Shown piece by piece: positions 31,659-42,814 of a DNA stretch of 64,000 nucleotides. Location: assembly GCA_037013495.1 (NCBI GenBank), contig JAZDXN010000029.1, positions 1,934,501 to 1,998,500 of the forward strand, given 5' to 3'. How positions within the stretch are numbered: the first letter of the stretch is position 1; every line of letters starts with the position of its first letter. The notes beneath the pieces were generated by a model. It searched no databases. It was not told the origin of the DNA and saw only the letters and a program-made list of their open reading frames with translations. The stretch comes from Hippophae tibetana (lineage: Eukaryota > Streptophyta > Magnoliopsida > Rosales > Elaeagnaceae). The translations under genes were made by a program, and so were the position numbers.

Positions 31659-33084
31659 TGATACACAAATTTTAAGTACTCGTAGATGCATGAATCACTA
31701 GTAGATTAATGATAAGATTACCCTGAGGTCGATCTCTAAAGGAATTGGTAGGTTTTTTAAAAGTCACTTATTTTCTTGATTAGTTAAATAAACAATCTCA
31801 AACACTTTATCAATTGTTAGTTGAGAGAAATATTGTAATTTCTAAAATTGATTAAACAACTAAAATAAAGTAGATGAATTATAGCCGAATTAATATGGAT
31901 GAACGAGTATGGTAAAATGAGCTAGCTAACCATTCATGGATAGAAAAAAATTGAATGATTTTCACAATATAACATCAAAATTTAGAAACAGATTTTTCCT
32001 CTTTAACTAAGAGAACCCATAATAATCATGGTGAGCCTATACAATCTCAATTAATAAAAAACTTTCTAAATTAGGCTTGAAATTAATTAATTGGAAAACC
32101 TAAAGAAAATAAATTAACTATATAATTTAATACAAATCAATGCAATTAAATTAGATTTTTGTTCATAAATGCACAACCAAACATAGATGATGTGTCTAAT
32201 GCCTAGTTCTTAAATAGTCACTTTGTTTATAAATTAGAATGGCCAACATAATCCATAAAAAAAGATGTGAAAAACTATGAACAAGAAATAAATCACTTGA
32301 ATAAAATAACACCATTTAATTGTTCTTATACTCAAGGAAGAAAAACTAATATCCCATACATAAAATTGAGCCTAATATAATTAAATTAGTATACATTAAT
32401 TTAATTACAATACACATATTCAGAATACAGAAAGGAGTAATATCTAACAATTATAATATCCTTTTTTGATATGCTATCTCCAAATCCTTGAATTTGTTGA
32501 TCCCCTTTATAAAATCCTTGAAAAACTTCACAAATGAGAGTTTTTTCTTTAACTTCTATGTTGTGAAATGGTGAAAAATTAATATTATAGTTGGAATTTT
32601 AGAAAGGTTTTAGGATGTATTTATAGGTTAGGTTTTAGAAAAGAATGAAGAAAAGCACGTTACCCACAAGATATGATTTTCTATCCAGTTAAAGCACATA
32701 GGTTGTAGCATGGAAAAGTTTGCACTACGATGCAATGTAAAAGTCGAATCTCATAAGAGAACCTGAGAGAAGACCATTGCAACATGCATTTTTGTGTGTC
32801 TCGACGCATGTTGAAATCAAATTTCCATGCAATCAGATTTGAGAGGGCCTCATCATGACGTGCATTGATTTTTAGGGGGCCTAATATTTTGTTCATTCTG
32901 ACTTGTTTGACTTCAATTTCTTGTCCTATTTTCCCTCTTTTTGCTCATTTTAGTCCAAGATTCTTCCAAACGATAATTAACTATAAATTACAAAAACACC
33001 TTCCAAAATAACATAATTTAAAAATTAAACATAAAATTAATGCTTAAAAGTGTAACAAATTATAGGTTAAAAATATGTTTATCA
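31659..33084 (-). repeat. 3' LTR of the Athila-like element
   Basis: Starts TGATACACAAATT and ends ATATGTTTATCA (TG...CA). The first 690 bp match the right LTR at 40880-41571. The terminal block, TGCTTAAAAG followed by AAATTATAGGT and AAAAATATGTTTA, recurs at 33352-33395, where it is followed by TTCCCCAT and GTCCTCAAGCAAA, a motif typically found just inside Athila 3' LTRs. So an extra partial LTR end lies at about 33300-33397. Confidence 0.75.
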
Positions 33085-34143
33085 TAGGAGTGTAGACGAA
33101 CATATCTACAAGTATGGGAACTACTCCACTTTTTAATCATGCATTGTATTTAAAAGTTCCATGCATATTCTTTAGTTTTAAAACTATGAAAACTAATGCC
33201 ATGTTTAATTAATTTCTATGGAAGCATGTGAATATTTTTATGATATATTATCTAATTTTGACTTTTATACTAGTACACATGAGTTTATGATATGCCATGT
33301 GATATTTAAAATACCTTTCCAAACAACATAATTCTAAAATAAAACATAAATTGATGCTTAAAAGCATAGAAAATTATAGGTCAAAAATATGTTTAATAAA
33401 TTCCCCATACCTACATTTTGTTAGTCCTCAAGCAAAATAAAATCTAAAAAGAAAAATAACAATACTAAAAGCAAAAATACAAACTTAAATCAACAAAATT
33501 TCTCATGCTTCACTTTCTTTTCAGTTCATAATTAGGGTTCAAACACAAGTTTATCCAAAATCTCAACATATCAAGGTTCATTGTGCAAATTAGTTTCGCA
33601 TAACAAATCCATGCCCCATTACTCAAAACATATCAACATTAATCGCCCAAACATAGTGTTAAAAGAATCTGAATTCACTTCAACTCTAAACCTTATGTGA
33701 TACACTCTTAATATCACATCAAACCTAGGGATTAAAGCACTTAACAAAGTATATGTGAAAAAAATTTGTGTAAAGAAGAAAGCAAATACGTTTGCAAATT
33801 TTAATAAACATGAAAGAGGCTCAAATGTGCATAAAAGAGATATCATGAACATAATAAAATGATAGGATTATATAGACAACACTTTGCTCATACCATAATC
33901 TAACCAAAATCATTAAGCAAGCAAATCAAGTATGTTCCTAAAGATGAATGGAAATGAATTTGACTTCAAGGGGTTATTTATACTATCTTACAATAATAAT
34001 ATCACTACTGTTAAGATTTCAGGGTCATAGTATTTATTTATACCATTTTTTCAAGAACATACCCATTCATATATATAGTACTTATAAGAAATGGCTATTA
34101 TGGCTTTTATATTTTTTTATAAGAACCCTATACCTATCATTAT
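33085..34143 (-). other. Partial LTR end and Athila 3' non-coding region
   Basis: 33300-33397 is a second LTR end. 33398-34143 contains the LTR-adjacent TTCCCCAT...GTCCTCAAGCAAA motif and a region homologous to 52520-53420, and in inverse to about 58500-58980 (for example TTCTCATGCTTCACTTTC against TTCTCATGCTTTATTTTA in reverse). It also has the stretch AGGGTCATAGTATTTA seen again, slightly changed, at 53363. No protein is encoded. Confidence 0.6.
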
Positions 34144-35866
34144 TGTTATGTGTTTTACAACACACAAAAACGTGCAAGCATACACGGTCACAAGTAATAA
34201 TATTTGATAAGTAAGTTATCGTTCCCACAGAGATTTGTTACTATAGTTTGTGGAGTACTAAAATTATCTCTCTTTGATTTTATTCAAAACGCACGTTGGT
34301 GTAACAAATTTAAGAAAATAGTTAAAACAAATTAAAAGAAATCTAGGATTGCTATTTTTCACCAAACTAATCAACTCAAATCATTTTATTTTATTTTGAT
34401 TTATATTTTTTAGTACATTTAATTTGTCAACCGAAAACTTCTAATTTTATTCATACATCTCTTCCGAGCTCCGTACAAACACACCTCGTTAAATTAATTC
34501 ACTATATTCCTATGAGAATTAAATTCAACGAGATTCATTACGTTTTAAGTTTTCAAATGGTCACACACACAATTAGGGTATATTCCTATCCTTCATCATA
34601 CATGTCATTCTATTTACGAGCAATATACACACAAATGCCTCTTCAAAGTTTATTTATGTGCCACGGATCGTTTCGATAAGAATCGTAAATAATCAAAAAG
34701 TATTAAGCACAAAATAGAACGAACAAATCGAACGTCTTATAAATCTATCAAAAATAATTAAAATAAAAGCTTCATAAATTTAGATCAAATGCAACCCTAG
34801 AAAAATTAAATTACTTCATAAAATTAAAATAAAAATTATAATAGATACAGAAAAATAAGATGAAGAAGATAGAAAATTAAAACAACACTTAGAACAAATA
34901 TTTGGCACACGCATGAGACAGGGCGCCGATTCTGCATTTTTTTAATTCATTATGCATGCCACGTGTCAGCGTCTGATTCGCTGAAAGGAATTAATGCAGA
35001 ATGCCACGTGGCAGCTTCTGATTGGCTGCGGGAAACGAGCCACGATGGATTGTCGTGCGGGGGAACAACGACTCCACGCAGGCGTGATCCTACGCTTTCA
35101 CGCTCATCATAACATGGCACGTGTCATAACATGATTGGCTTAAAAATAGAGATGGACATGTGGCAATTTATGATTCGTAGAAAGGATCCAGACGAACACG
35201 TGGCATCTTCTGATTCACTGAAAATACGGTTGCACGCAGAGATCAACGCACGGGATTAGAGGCGCACGTACGTGGGGGTCAGCGGCTGGACGTGTCAGAC
35301 ATGTGGGTCCCACCTGCACGCCGGCTTGCGTGGCAGGTGGGCCCCACTCGGGCGCCGAGCCGCGTGAAACAGATTCTGCACACACGCGATTTGGTCGGGC
35401 GTGATCTGGACGCGCGAATCTCAGCCGTTTCTTCTTTGATCGGACGGTCCACGTTTCGCGCGTGGTTCTTCTCACCTACGCAGAAAATTAAACTTTCTTA
35501 ATTGCATTTTGACACACAAATATTTTTCAAATTACATTTTCAACTTTCTTTAATTATAGTTTAGCCCTTTTCTAATTTAAATTAAATTTTTAAATTTTTA
35601 ATAATTAAATTTAAGCCCGATTTAAATTTAAATTATATTTTTGACTTTTATAAATTGCAATTAAACACTCTTTTATTTGAAATTATATTTTTGGACACAA
35701 ATTTGCAATTAAGTACGTTTTCGATACAAATTATTTAATTTTCATAAAAAAATATAAAAAACAGTAAATACTAATTTATTAAACTAAAATTAACTAAAAA
35801 CATTAAGAACGTAGCAATTATAATTAATAAAATAGGTGAAAATAACTATATAAAATACATTTATCA
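34144..35866 (-). mobile_element. Solo LTR with GC-rich G-box cluster
   Basis: 1723 bp, starting TGTTATGTGTTTTAC and ending ACATTTATCA, flanked by a perfect 5-bp duplication ATTAT (34139-34143 and 35867-35871). There is no internal domain, so it is a solo LTR inserted into the Athila-like element. It has an AT-rich first half, a sharply GC-rich island at about 34915-35480, and an AT-rich last part made of ATTGCAATTAAG-type repeats. A related but truncated copy lies at 60836-61725. Orientation is inferred as minus from resemblance of its start to PBS-side LTR starts. Confidence 0.9.
34944..35240 (+). promoter_or_regulatory. Repeated G-box plus CCAAT-like modules in LTR
   Basis: Exact CACGTG occurs at 34960-34965, 35005-35010, 35118-35123 and 35197-35202, with a CATGTG variant near 35158. 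Each is followed about 8-10 bp later by TGATTSG or ATTGGCT, the reverse of a CCAAT box. The unit is roughly CCACGTGKCA, then a spacer, then TCTGATTGGCTG. G-box and ABRE cores are known binding sites of plant bZIP and bHLH factors. That these act in the LTR promoter is inference. Confidence 0.6.
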
Positions 35867-36634
35867 ATTATTCACTAGAAGTGGAGCATGAAATGAAAAT
35901 AGGCACACACTCTCAATTCTTACTCAAGTCATTCAATCAAAGTAATGAAAATAAGCAAATGAGACATCATTTGATTGTTTAAAATTCTAGCATCCAATGT
36001 AAAAACTATAGAGATCATTTAACAATTTAGATTCATAAGGAAGGTGTTTAAAAGAGGAGAAGAAAAATTCTCTCTCATAATGAAATGCTATAGGATCAAT
36101 AAATTCATAAGATAATCCCCACTATTTGATTCCTAGACAACAAATTTGGGTTCAACTCAATTTCAACATTCCCAGCATGAAACATGAAACATAGACTATG
36201 AAATAGGAACTAAATTTTACAACAAACATTGAACATGTTTAAGAAATCTAGGAAAAAATGCATAAATACTCAATTACTCACATTAAATTGACCAAAATCA
36301 TGATAGTTCTATATGAATGTTTTTTATTGGACCTATTTGTACCCAAAACAACTAAACCTAAAATAAAAATGTTCAAAACAATAGAAAACAAGCGTTTAAA
36401 AAATTAATAATTCATAATTTCTAAGGAACTTTTCCCTTACCCCAACTAGAATCTACATTTTCTCTAATATTCAAATGAAGGGATGGTACCTTTGAAATTG
36501 GATGATGGTGTCCCAAATTTGAAATATTGATAAAGATGTAAGGAATCCCTATAATAGTGGCTCACATAATGATTAGTGATGTAGGTTTGATGAAAATATG
36601 AGAAGAAAAGTGAAGATTTTTGGAAAAGATGAAT

Positions 36635-38261
36635 TGATGAGTTCTTAAAAGGCACTAAATATACCATATTTTAATGTCATTTAGTTAATAAAATGAATTT
36701 GTATTTGCTTTATTTTGTTATATTTTAGACAAATCTATTTGTTCAGATTAATGCGTATATTATAGTGTTTTACATGTATTTTAATATATAAATATTAAAA
36801 TAAATAAAAATACTTGAAGCATGTTTATCACACTTTTTGGAGCTTAAATGAATATCATTTATTTGATATTATCCAAACTAAAGAAAAGAGATAATGGAAA
36901 ATAAATAAAAAAATAATTGCATGCCTCGACACAAAGGGGTTCGAACTATTCTAACCGCGATGTAAATGTAAGTTTTTCTCACATTCTTTCCTATAAAGAG
37001 AACCCCCTATATATCAAGAAAATAAGCTTCCAAGTTTGTTTTTAGCAAATTTCTCTCCCATTTTTTTGTAGATTTTTATAATTTTAGTTTTTAGAATTTA
37101 CTTAGTTCTTCCCTTAATTTTGATCAAAAGCATGTTTATGTTTTAGTTTCTAGTTTTCAATTCAACAAATTCTTGTGTGCAATTACTATCAGAGTTTTTT
37201 CAGTCTTAGAATCAACTCTTCAAAGTTATGTAAGGATATTGTTAAGGTACTAATTATATTCCTTTTGCAGTCCATATATATGTGTTGCTTCTTCTTTTAA
37301 TTTTTCTATGATCAATTATAAAATGTCTGCCTGATAGTGAATATAATATAATAATAACGGTGTTATGCTTACAAAATATTGAATAGGTAAAATATATTCT
37401 TAAAATAAATTGATTTTATTTTTATTCAAGATTTTTATAAAGAATGTTATTTGAAGGAGTATATTACTCTTAATAAGAAACTTAATATGAGAGTTAAAAT
37501 TAAGATTTAATTACATGGACTTAATTTGGAGTAATATCCTTTTATTTTAGATTTAATTATTTGGATATTTAGAGCGAAGCTCTATTTCAATGGTTTTTTA
37601 CAAATAATTATTAATTAATAGGCCCCGCCTAAGGATATTAGTTTTAAAACTTGAAAGTTATTTTTCAAATAGTTAAATTCTTAAGTTTAATTTGGACACC
37701 TTGAATAAAGTCTAATTAACTGACTCCGCCTAAAGTTGTAATTAGATGGTTTGCTAGTTTTTTAGAAATAAAGTTTAAATTTAATACTTAATTAATTAAT
37801 AGGCCTCGCCTAAGGCTATTAGTTAATTAATATTGAACAAAATAATTTGGGCCCCGCCTAATGACACTTTCATACCAAAAAGAGAAAATCAATAAATATC
37901 AATTTATATCTTTAATAACTTAAATAATATGAGCAAGCATAATTACTGATTATTATATCCATTATTCTCCACTGTTTATGAATGTATTAAATTGCATGAG
38001 TATTTATTGAATACATGTCTATCTTTATCTTTATACATTAGATTAGTTTTTTGAAAACCAAATAATTGTGACAAAATGTTTAGGTTTAATTTTGTTTTTA
38101 AAATTTGAATAATATTTAAAAACCACACAATATTACTTCCTTGAATCAATCTTGAGAGTATACTTATAATTTATATAAATGATTCGTACACTTGTGAGAA
38201 TCAATAAAATTTTAAATGGATAAGTATTTCAAATCAGTATTATCCCCGATTCCATTCATTA
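36635..38261 (+). mobile_element. LTR in plus orientation, probable solo LTR
   Basis: Begins TGATGAGTTCTTAAAAGGCA, which matches the reverse complement of the LTR end at 1334. Its other end (around 38175-38261, ATTCGTACACTTGTGAGA) is the reverse complement of the LTR beginning at 62403. It contains a TATA-like CCTATAAAGAG near 36990 and four GGCCCCGCCTAAGG-like repeats between 37620 and 37862. No PBS or gag follows at 38262 and Athila 3' sequence continues on both sides, so it is probably a solo LTR. A clear 5-bp duplication could not be established. Confidence 0.7.
37620..37862 (+). repeat. Interspersed CCCCGCCTAA repeat within an LTR
   Basis: AGGCCCCGCCTAAGGATATT near 37620, GACTCCGCCTAAAGTTGTA near 37721, AGGCCTCGCCTAAGGCTATT near 37800 and GGCCCCGCCTAATGACA near 37850, each within a TTAATTAATA-rich context. 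Counterparts in inverse form (ACCACCTTTGGTGG, CACCTTTGGTGGGGTT) occur in the LTR at 62800-62960. Confidence 0.75.
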
Positions 38262-38699
38262 ATGATGAATGTTGTATTTTATGATATTTTATGGGTTTGG
38301 ACTAGAGAAAAGGGTTAGGGTTAAAGAAGATGGAACAATTTTATGTTATGATATGAAAAGTTTGTGACTAGGGGCCACAGTGCACATTTTACCATGCGGG
38401 GGAACATGTTAAAAATTTCCCAACCAGAAGACTCGAGTACCATGGTGCACAATTTACCATGCTGTGACACACGATAAATATATGTTCCAAAAAAAATGAC
38501 ACTAAAGCCCAATGCTGTGGTGTATAGAAAGCATGCCGTGGCATGATTTAATTTTTTTTAACAATAATACTAAACAATACTAAACAAAAATAACATGGGA
38601 CAACAATAATTCACCCCAATCTAAATCAGGTAAAGTCAACATTACTACCAAATAAGAAAAAAAATGAAATCAAATTATCACTAACTAATAAAAATGTTC

Positions 38700-40640
38700 A
38701 AAAATAAAAACGAAAGAAGAAGAAAATGTTAATAGGTTGTCTCCCATTTAGGGCTTAGTTTAATGTCTTAGCAAGATGTTTCTTGAGGGTATCGTTCATA
38801 AACTTTGATACACTCAATGTCCCCCTCACCATTGACTCCTTGTCTAAATTTTCTTGAAAATGTACAATCTCTCCCAAGACTATCATTGTTAACCTCCCAT
38901 TGTAGATGCCAATAATTTTCTGGGTTGTGGCCATGAATGGCCTACCCAGAAAAATTATGTGCTCCTTGTACATAGTTGGGGTCTCTTGTGTATCTAACAT
39001 AACTATTCAATAGGTATGGTTAGCTTATCTACTTGCACTAGTAAATCCTTTTCCATACTTTTTGAATATATAACAAATATCTCAACTAATTGAAGGTATA
39101 TAGTTGTGGATTTTGGATCCCCCAAACCTAATTGCAAGTATATTGAGTAAGACATTAAGTTGATACTTTCATCTAAATCCATCATGGCCTTAGCCTTCTT
39201 CTTATCACCCATGGTGATGTTGACATTAAAGCTCCTTAGATCCTTGGAGGTGTATGAATTTGACTTGTGTTTCTTGCATCATTAGGTAAATCATCAAAAA
39301 TTTCTGGAAACTCTTTATTTACTACCTTGTGAAGGAATGTAATAGCCCTGACTTATTCATATTGAATAGGAAACTTCTCTCTCTTATTTATATATGTGCT
39401 CAGCTAGTTTCCCTACTTGCACTTCTACCATTTTCATAGATGCCTCTAAAGAATCTAACCTTTAATTAGTTTTCAATTGGTTGTCTTTACTCACTTGAAT
39501 AAAATCATTCAAGCTATACTTCAAGGCTAGTTTATTAGGTGGGTTAAGTGGCATGTTTTGATCAAACTACTGGCCTGGCATGTGGTTTTAGCTTTGGGCA
39601 TATGTAGGGTTGTTTTCCCTACAAGAGAAATTGGGATGATTTCTCTATCCTATATTGTAAGTGTTTGCATAGTGGTCATTCCTAAGTCTATGTTAAAAAC
39701 CCTCCATTACATTCACTTGTTCATGACTAGGACCTACAAGTAGTTCACTTTGAAAGGGACAAGTGTTAGCACCATGGCCATAATTAATACAAACTCTATA
39801 TAACTCTCTATTTGGAGTGTTTTTGGTGGTGAGGAATGTGACTTGCTTGGTCAATTCTACAAGTTGCATAAACATTTCATTTTTAGAACCAATCCCATTT
39901 ACTCCAACTCTAGCACTTTTCTATTAGGAATTAGTGCCAAACATCTCATAGATCTTAAAAGTTTCATAAGCTGTCTTCTTTCCTAAAGCTCCACTTGTAG
40001 CCTTATCAACTTTGAATTGACACTATTGTGTCAACCGATCATAGAAAAAATTGGTTTTATAATTATAGTGCAAAATGATGGTGTGGGAATTAGATAAGAA
40101 GTAGCATGAACCTATCCCAAGCCTTAAGGAATAACTCTCCCTCCATTTGAGAAAATGAGACTATCTTGGTTTTCAAGTCTAAAGTCTTTTGGTGGGAATA
40201 TAATTTTCTCATAAATTTGTTGTACACACCCTCTCAAGTTATCAGAGAGCATAGTAGAAGAGTCATGAGCCAAACCTTTGCTTTACCCTTGATTGTGTAT
40301 AGGAAACATCTCATCATTAGTTGGTCCTCATGGAGCCCTTGCAAAGGAAAAAGTTTGTATAGTTGCAAAGAAATCCCTAATGAATATGAATGGATCCTTA
40401 TTAGGAATGCTATAAAATGAAGGAAACATGGAATAATGAATATTTTTAAATTCATAATTCTTAGCTGCCTCCCCTAACTATGTACAAGAAGTAGTAGTGC
40501 CAATGATTGGCCTTGCATACTATTTCATAGCCATATCTCTAGGTAAAGTATCTCCCATTTCTATTGGTTCTTGTAGGAGCTTTTCTTCATCCTAAATCTC
40601 TATATTTGGTGGTCTTAAGTTCTCCTTTGACTTGTTCATA
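38700..40640 (-). pseudogene. Athila-like gag-protease remnant
   Basis: On the minus strand, from the N side: a gag piece (40455-40234) with LHEDQLMMRCFLYTIKGKAK, a gag zinc-knuckle-like piece (39875-39693) with CINYGHGANTCPF, a linker with MVEVQVGKLAEH near 39400-39440, and a protease piece (39212-38755) with MMDLDESINLMSYSIYLQLG, LLVQVDKLTIPIE, FLGRPFMATTQKIIGIYNG and LTMIVLGEIVHFQ. The catalytic motif reads D-L-D-E-S rather than D-L-G-A-S. Immediately after the protease comes GGTTGTCTCCCA (38736-38747), a non-coding motif of Athila 3' regions, and no reverse transcriptase. Several frameshifts are present. Confidence 0.8.
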
Positions 40641-40850
40641 TTGTCAATGAAAGGTACAAGTGTGTTCCGTTGGGATCTTCTACCTTGCATAAACTAGCTA
40701 AAACAAAAAGAGGATCATAGCACCAAAATAGCACAAATGAGGAACTCAGAAAATAAAAGATAAAAAATAATTGAAAGAAGTAAACAAAAAAAATATTAAC
40801 AAAATCACAAAAGGAAAACACAAAAGAAAACAAATAAACAATTTAAAATG

Positions 40851-40873
40851 CCAATTCTCCAACAACGGTTCCA
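40851..40873 (-). other. Primer-binding site, tRNA-Asp type
   Basis: The reverse complement, TGGAACCGTTGTTGGAGAAT, closely resembles the TGGCGCCGTTGCCGGGGA site used by Athila/Tat elements. It lies 6 bp from the LTR start at 40880. Confidence 0.75.
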
Positions 40874-40879
40874 AAAAAT

Positions 40880-41571
40880 TGATGCACAAATTTTAATTGC
40901 TCGCAAATACATGAATCACTAGTAGACTAAGGATGGGATTATCCCAAGGTTGGTCTCTAAAGGAATTGGCAGGTGTTTTAAAGTTCACTTATTTTCTTAA
41001 TTAATCAAATGAACAATCCTAAACACTATCAATTTTTAGTTGAGAGAAATATTGTAAATTCTAAAATTAATTAAACATAAATAAAGCAGATGAATTATAG
41101 CCATTTTAATATGTATGAACAAGTATAGGAAAATTAGCTAGCTAACCATTCATGGATATGGAGAATTAAATGATTTTTACGATATAACTTAAAAATTTAG
41201 AATTATTGATTTTTTCTCTTTAAATAAGAGAACCCACAATGATCATGGTTAGCTCCCACAAATCTCAATTAACTAATAATTTCATGGATAGGGTATGAAA
41301 TTAGTTAATTGGAAAAATTAAGGGTAATATATTAACCATCTAATTTAAAACAAATAAATGAAATTAAATTAGACTCTTGTTCATAAATGCACAACCAAAC
41401 ATAGATGATGTGTCTAATGCTTAGTTCTAAAATAGTCATTTTGTTCATATATTACAATGGCCACTAATAATCCATTGACAAAGACGTGAAAAAATATGAA
41501 CAAGAAATTATTCACTTTAATAAAATAATATATTCACTTGTTTTTCCACTCATGGAAGAAAAACTAGTACA
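40880..41571 (-). repeat. 5' LTR (truncated) of the Athila-like element
   Basis: Starts TGATGCACAAATTTT beside the PBS and matches 31659-32350 throughout. Homology ends at GAAGAAAAACTA near 41571. After it comes a short stretch resembling 33271-33312 (GTACACATGA.TTTATGATAT) and then gag of the next element, so about half the LTR is missing. Confidence 0.75.
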
Positions 41572-41589
41572 CATGATTTTATGATATGA

Positions 41590-42786
41590 ATGTGATATTA
41601 AAAATGTACATGGATTAAGAAATCTAGGTGGATTGTAGGGACTATTTATTTGATTATTACTTGGATAGGTAAAATTTGGGTGATCCCCCATCCATGGTTA
41701 TATGTATTGGTGTAACTGTCATACTTGGGCCTTCATCCCACAAAATCACCAACAACATTGGCTTGTTCTATTTGAAAGGTGGGATACATATTAGTAGGAT
41801 GTCTTACTTCAAAGTATATGCCACATGTTTTCCCTTGTCCTATAACTCGTTAACATACTAAAGTAGTTAGATTACTTTTTGTTATTTATGATGCGAATTA
41901 GTGTTTAACTCACTTACCTTAACCTATGGTCCCGAAATGTTATGAATTAGCAGCCATGACTACAATCAAGATACATGCTTTAGTTGGTGTTTTATTTTCC
42001 AATGTCCCACCACTTGTAGCATCAATGATGTTTCTCTTAGTGGGTACAAACTCTTTATAGAAGTATTAGAGTAGAAGTTTCTCACTTATTTGGTGTTGTG
42101 GGTAGCTAGCATATAACCTTTTGAACCTCTCCTAATATGCATAGATTTTCTCCCATTGGATTCCCTAATTCCATAAATTTGTTTCCTTATGGTGGTGGCT
42201 TTAGAAGCTGATAAATACCTCTCAAAAACTACCTCTTCATCTCATTCCAAGTAGTAATGGATTCAGAGGGTAGACATTATAGCCATTCCTTAGTACTATC
42301 TACCAAAGAGAAGGGGAAAGCTCTAAGTTTGGCATGTTCTTCAATAATCCCTATTGGTTTCATGTTGGAGAAAAGGACATGGAATTCCTTCAAGTGTTTG
42401 TTTGGGCCCGCTCCAACAAAACCCTTGAAAATAATTAACAAATGGATTAGTCCAGACTTAAGTTCAAAACTTACCTCAAAGTTGAGATATACTATGCATA
42501 AGGGTTGCTGTTCCAAGTAAGTACAACTAACTCCTTTAGTGTTGGATCAATAATGCCATGTTCTCTTATTTAGTTTTTGATTCCCTTGAAGGTGTGGATT
42601 TAGTTGTCTTATGTTGCAATGCGTCTAGTGATCCGTTTGATCTTAAGTTGTATGAATGTCCTTGTTGCATTTAGTAGTTTCTTTAGATTTGAGAACTTAT
42701 AAAAGTTTGTAAACTAAAACTGAAAATTTAAAATTAAATAAATAAAAATAAAAATAAAAATAATAATTAGTAGCAAAATTGCAAAG
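41590..42786 (-). pseudogene. Athila gag remnant
   Basis: On the minus strand, a degenerate Athila gag. From the N side: HLKEFHVLFSNMKPIGIIEEH and KLRAFPFSLVDSTKEWL (within 42277-42516), then ITTWNEMKR near 42215-42245, a GENLCILGEVQK-like stretch near 42125-42160, and a zinc-knuckle region with YNPGWRDHPN-like residues near 41690-41720. Frameshifts and stops are present. It ends near 41600 where it abuts the truncated LTR of the neighbouring element. The PBS at 42787-42808 and LTR at 42815 lie directly upstream. Confidence 0.82.
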
Positions 42787-42808
42787 TCAATCCCTAGTAA
42801 CGATGCCA
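42787..42808 (-). other. Primer-binding site, tRNA-Asp type
   Basis: The reverse complement begins TGGCATCGTTACTAGGGATT, very close to the standard TGGCGCCGTTGCCGGGGATT of Athila/Tat elements. It is placed 6 bp from the LTR start at 42815. Confidence 0.85.
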
Positions 42809-42814
42809 AAAACG

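Larger units (their letters stand above)
31659..41571 (-). mobile_element. Athila-like composite element with nested LTRs
   Basis: The left LTR (31659-33084) and right LTR (40880 to about 41571) are homologous: TGATACACAAATTTT and TGATGCACAAATTTT starts, ATGAATCACTAGTAGA, TCTCTAAAGGAATTGG, GCACAACCAAACATAGATGA. A PBS of tRNA-Asp type lies next to the right LTR, and minus-strand gag and protease remnants lie between 38755 and 40640. Two other LTRs (34144-35866 and 36635-38261) are inserted in its 3' non-coding part. No reverse transcriptase or integrase was recognised. The right LTR is truncated where it meets the next element. Confidence 0.75.

Noticed and set aside
35215..35501. Overlapping open frames on both strands in the GC island
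   Set aside because: GC-rich sequence with few stop codons naturally yields long frames. They lie inside a solo LTR and resemble no protein.
38221..38270. 5-bp target duplication TGAAT for the LTR at 36635
   Set aside because: TGAAT is found at 36630-36634 and 38266-38270, but the LTR end at 38261 leaves a 4-bp offset, so the match may be chance.
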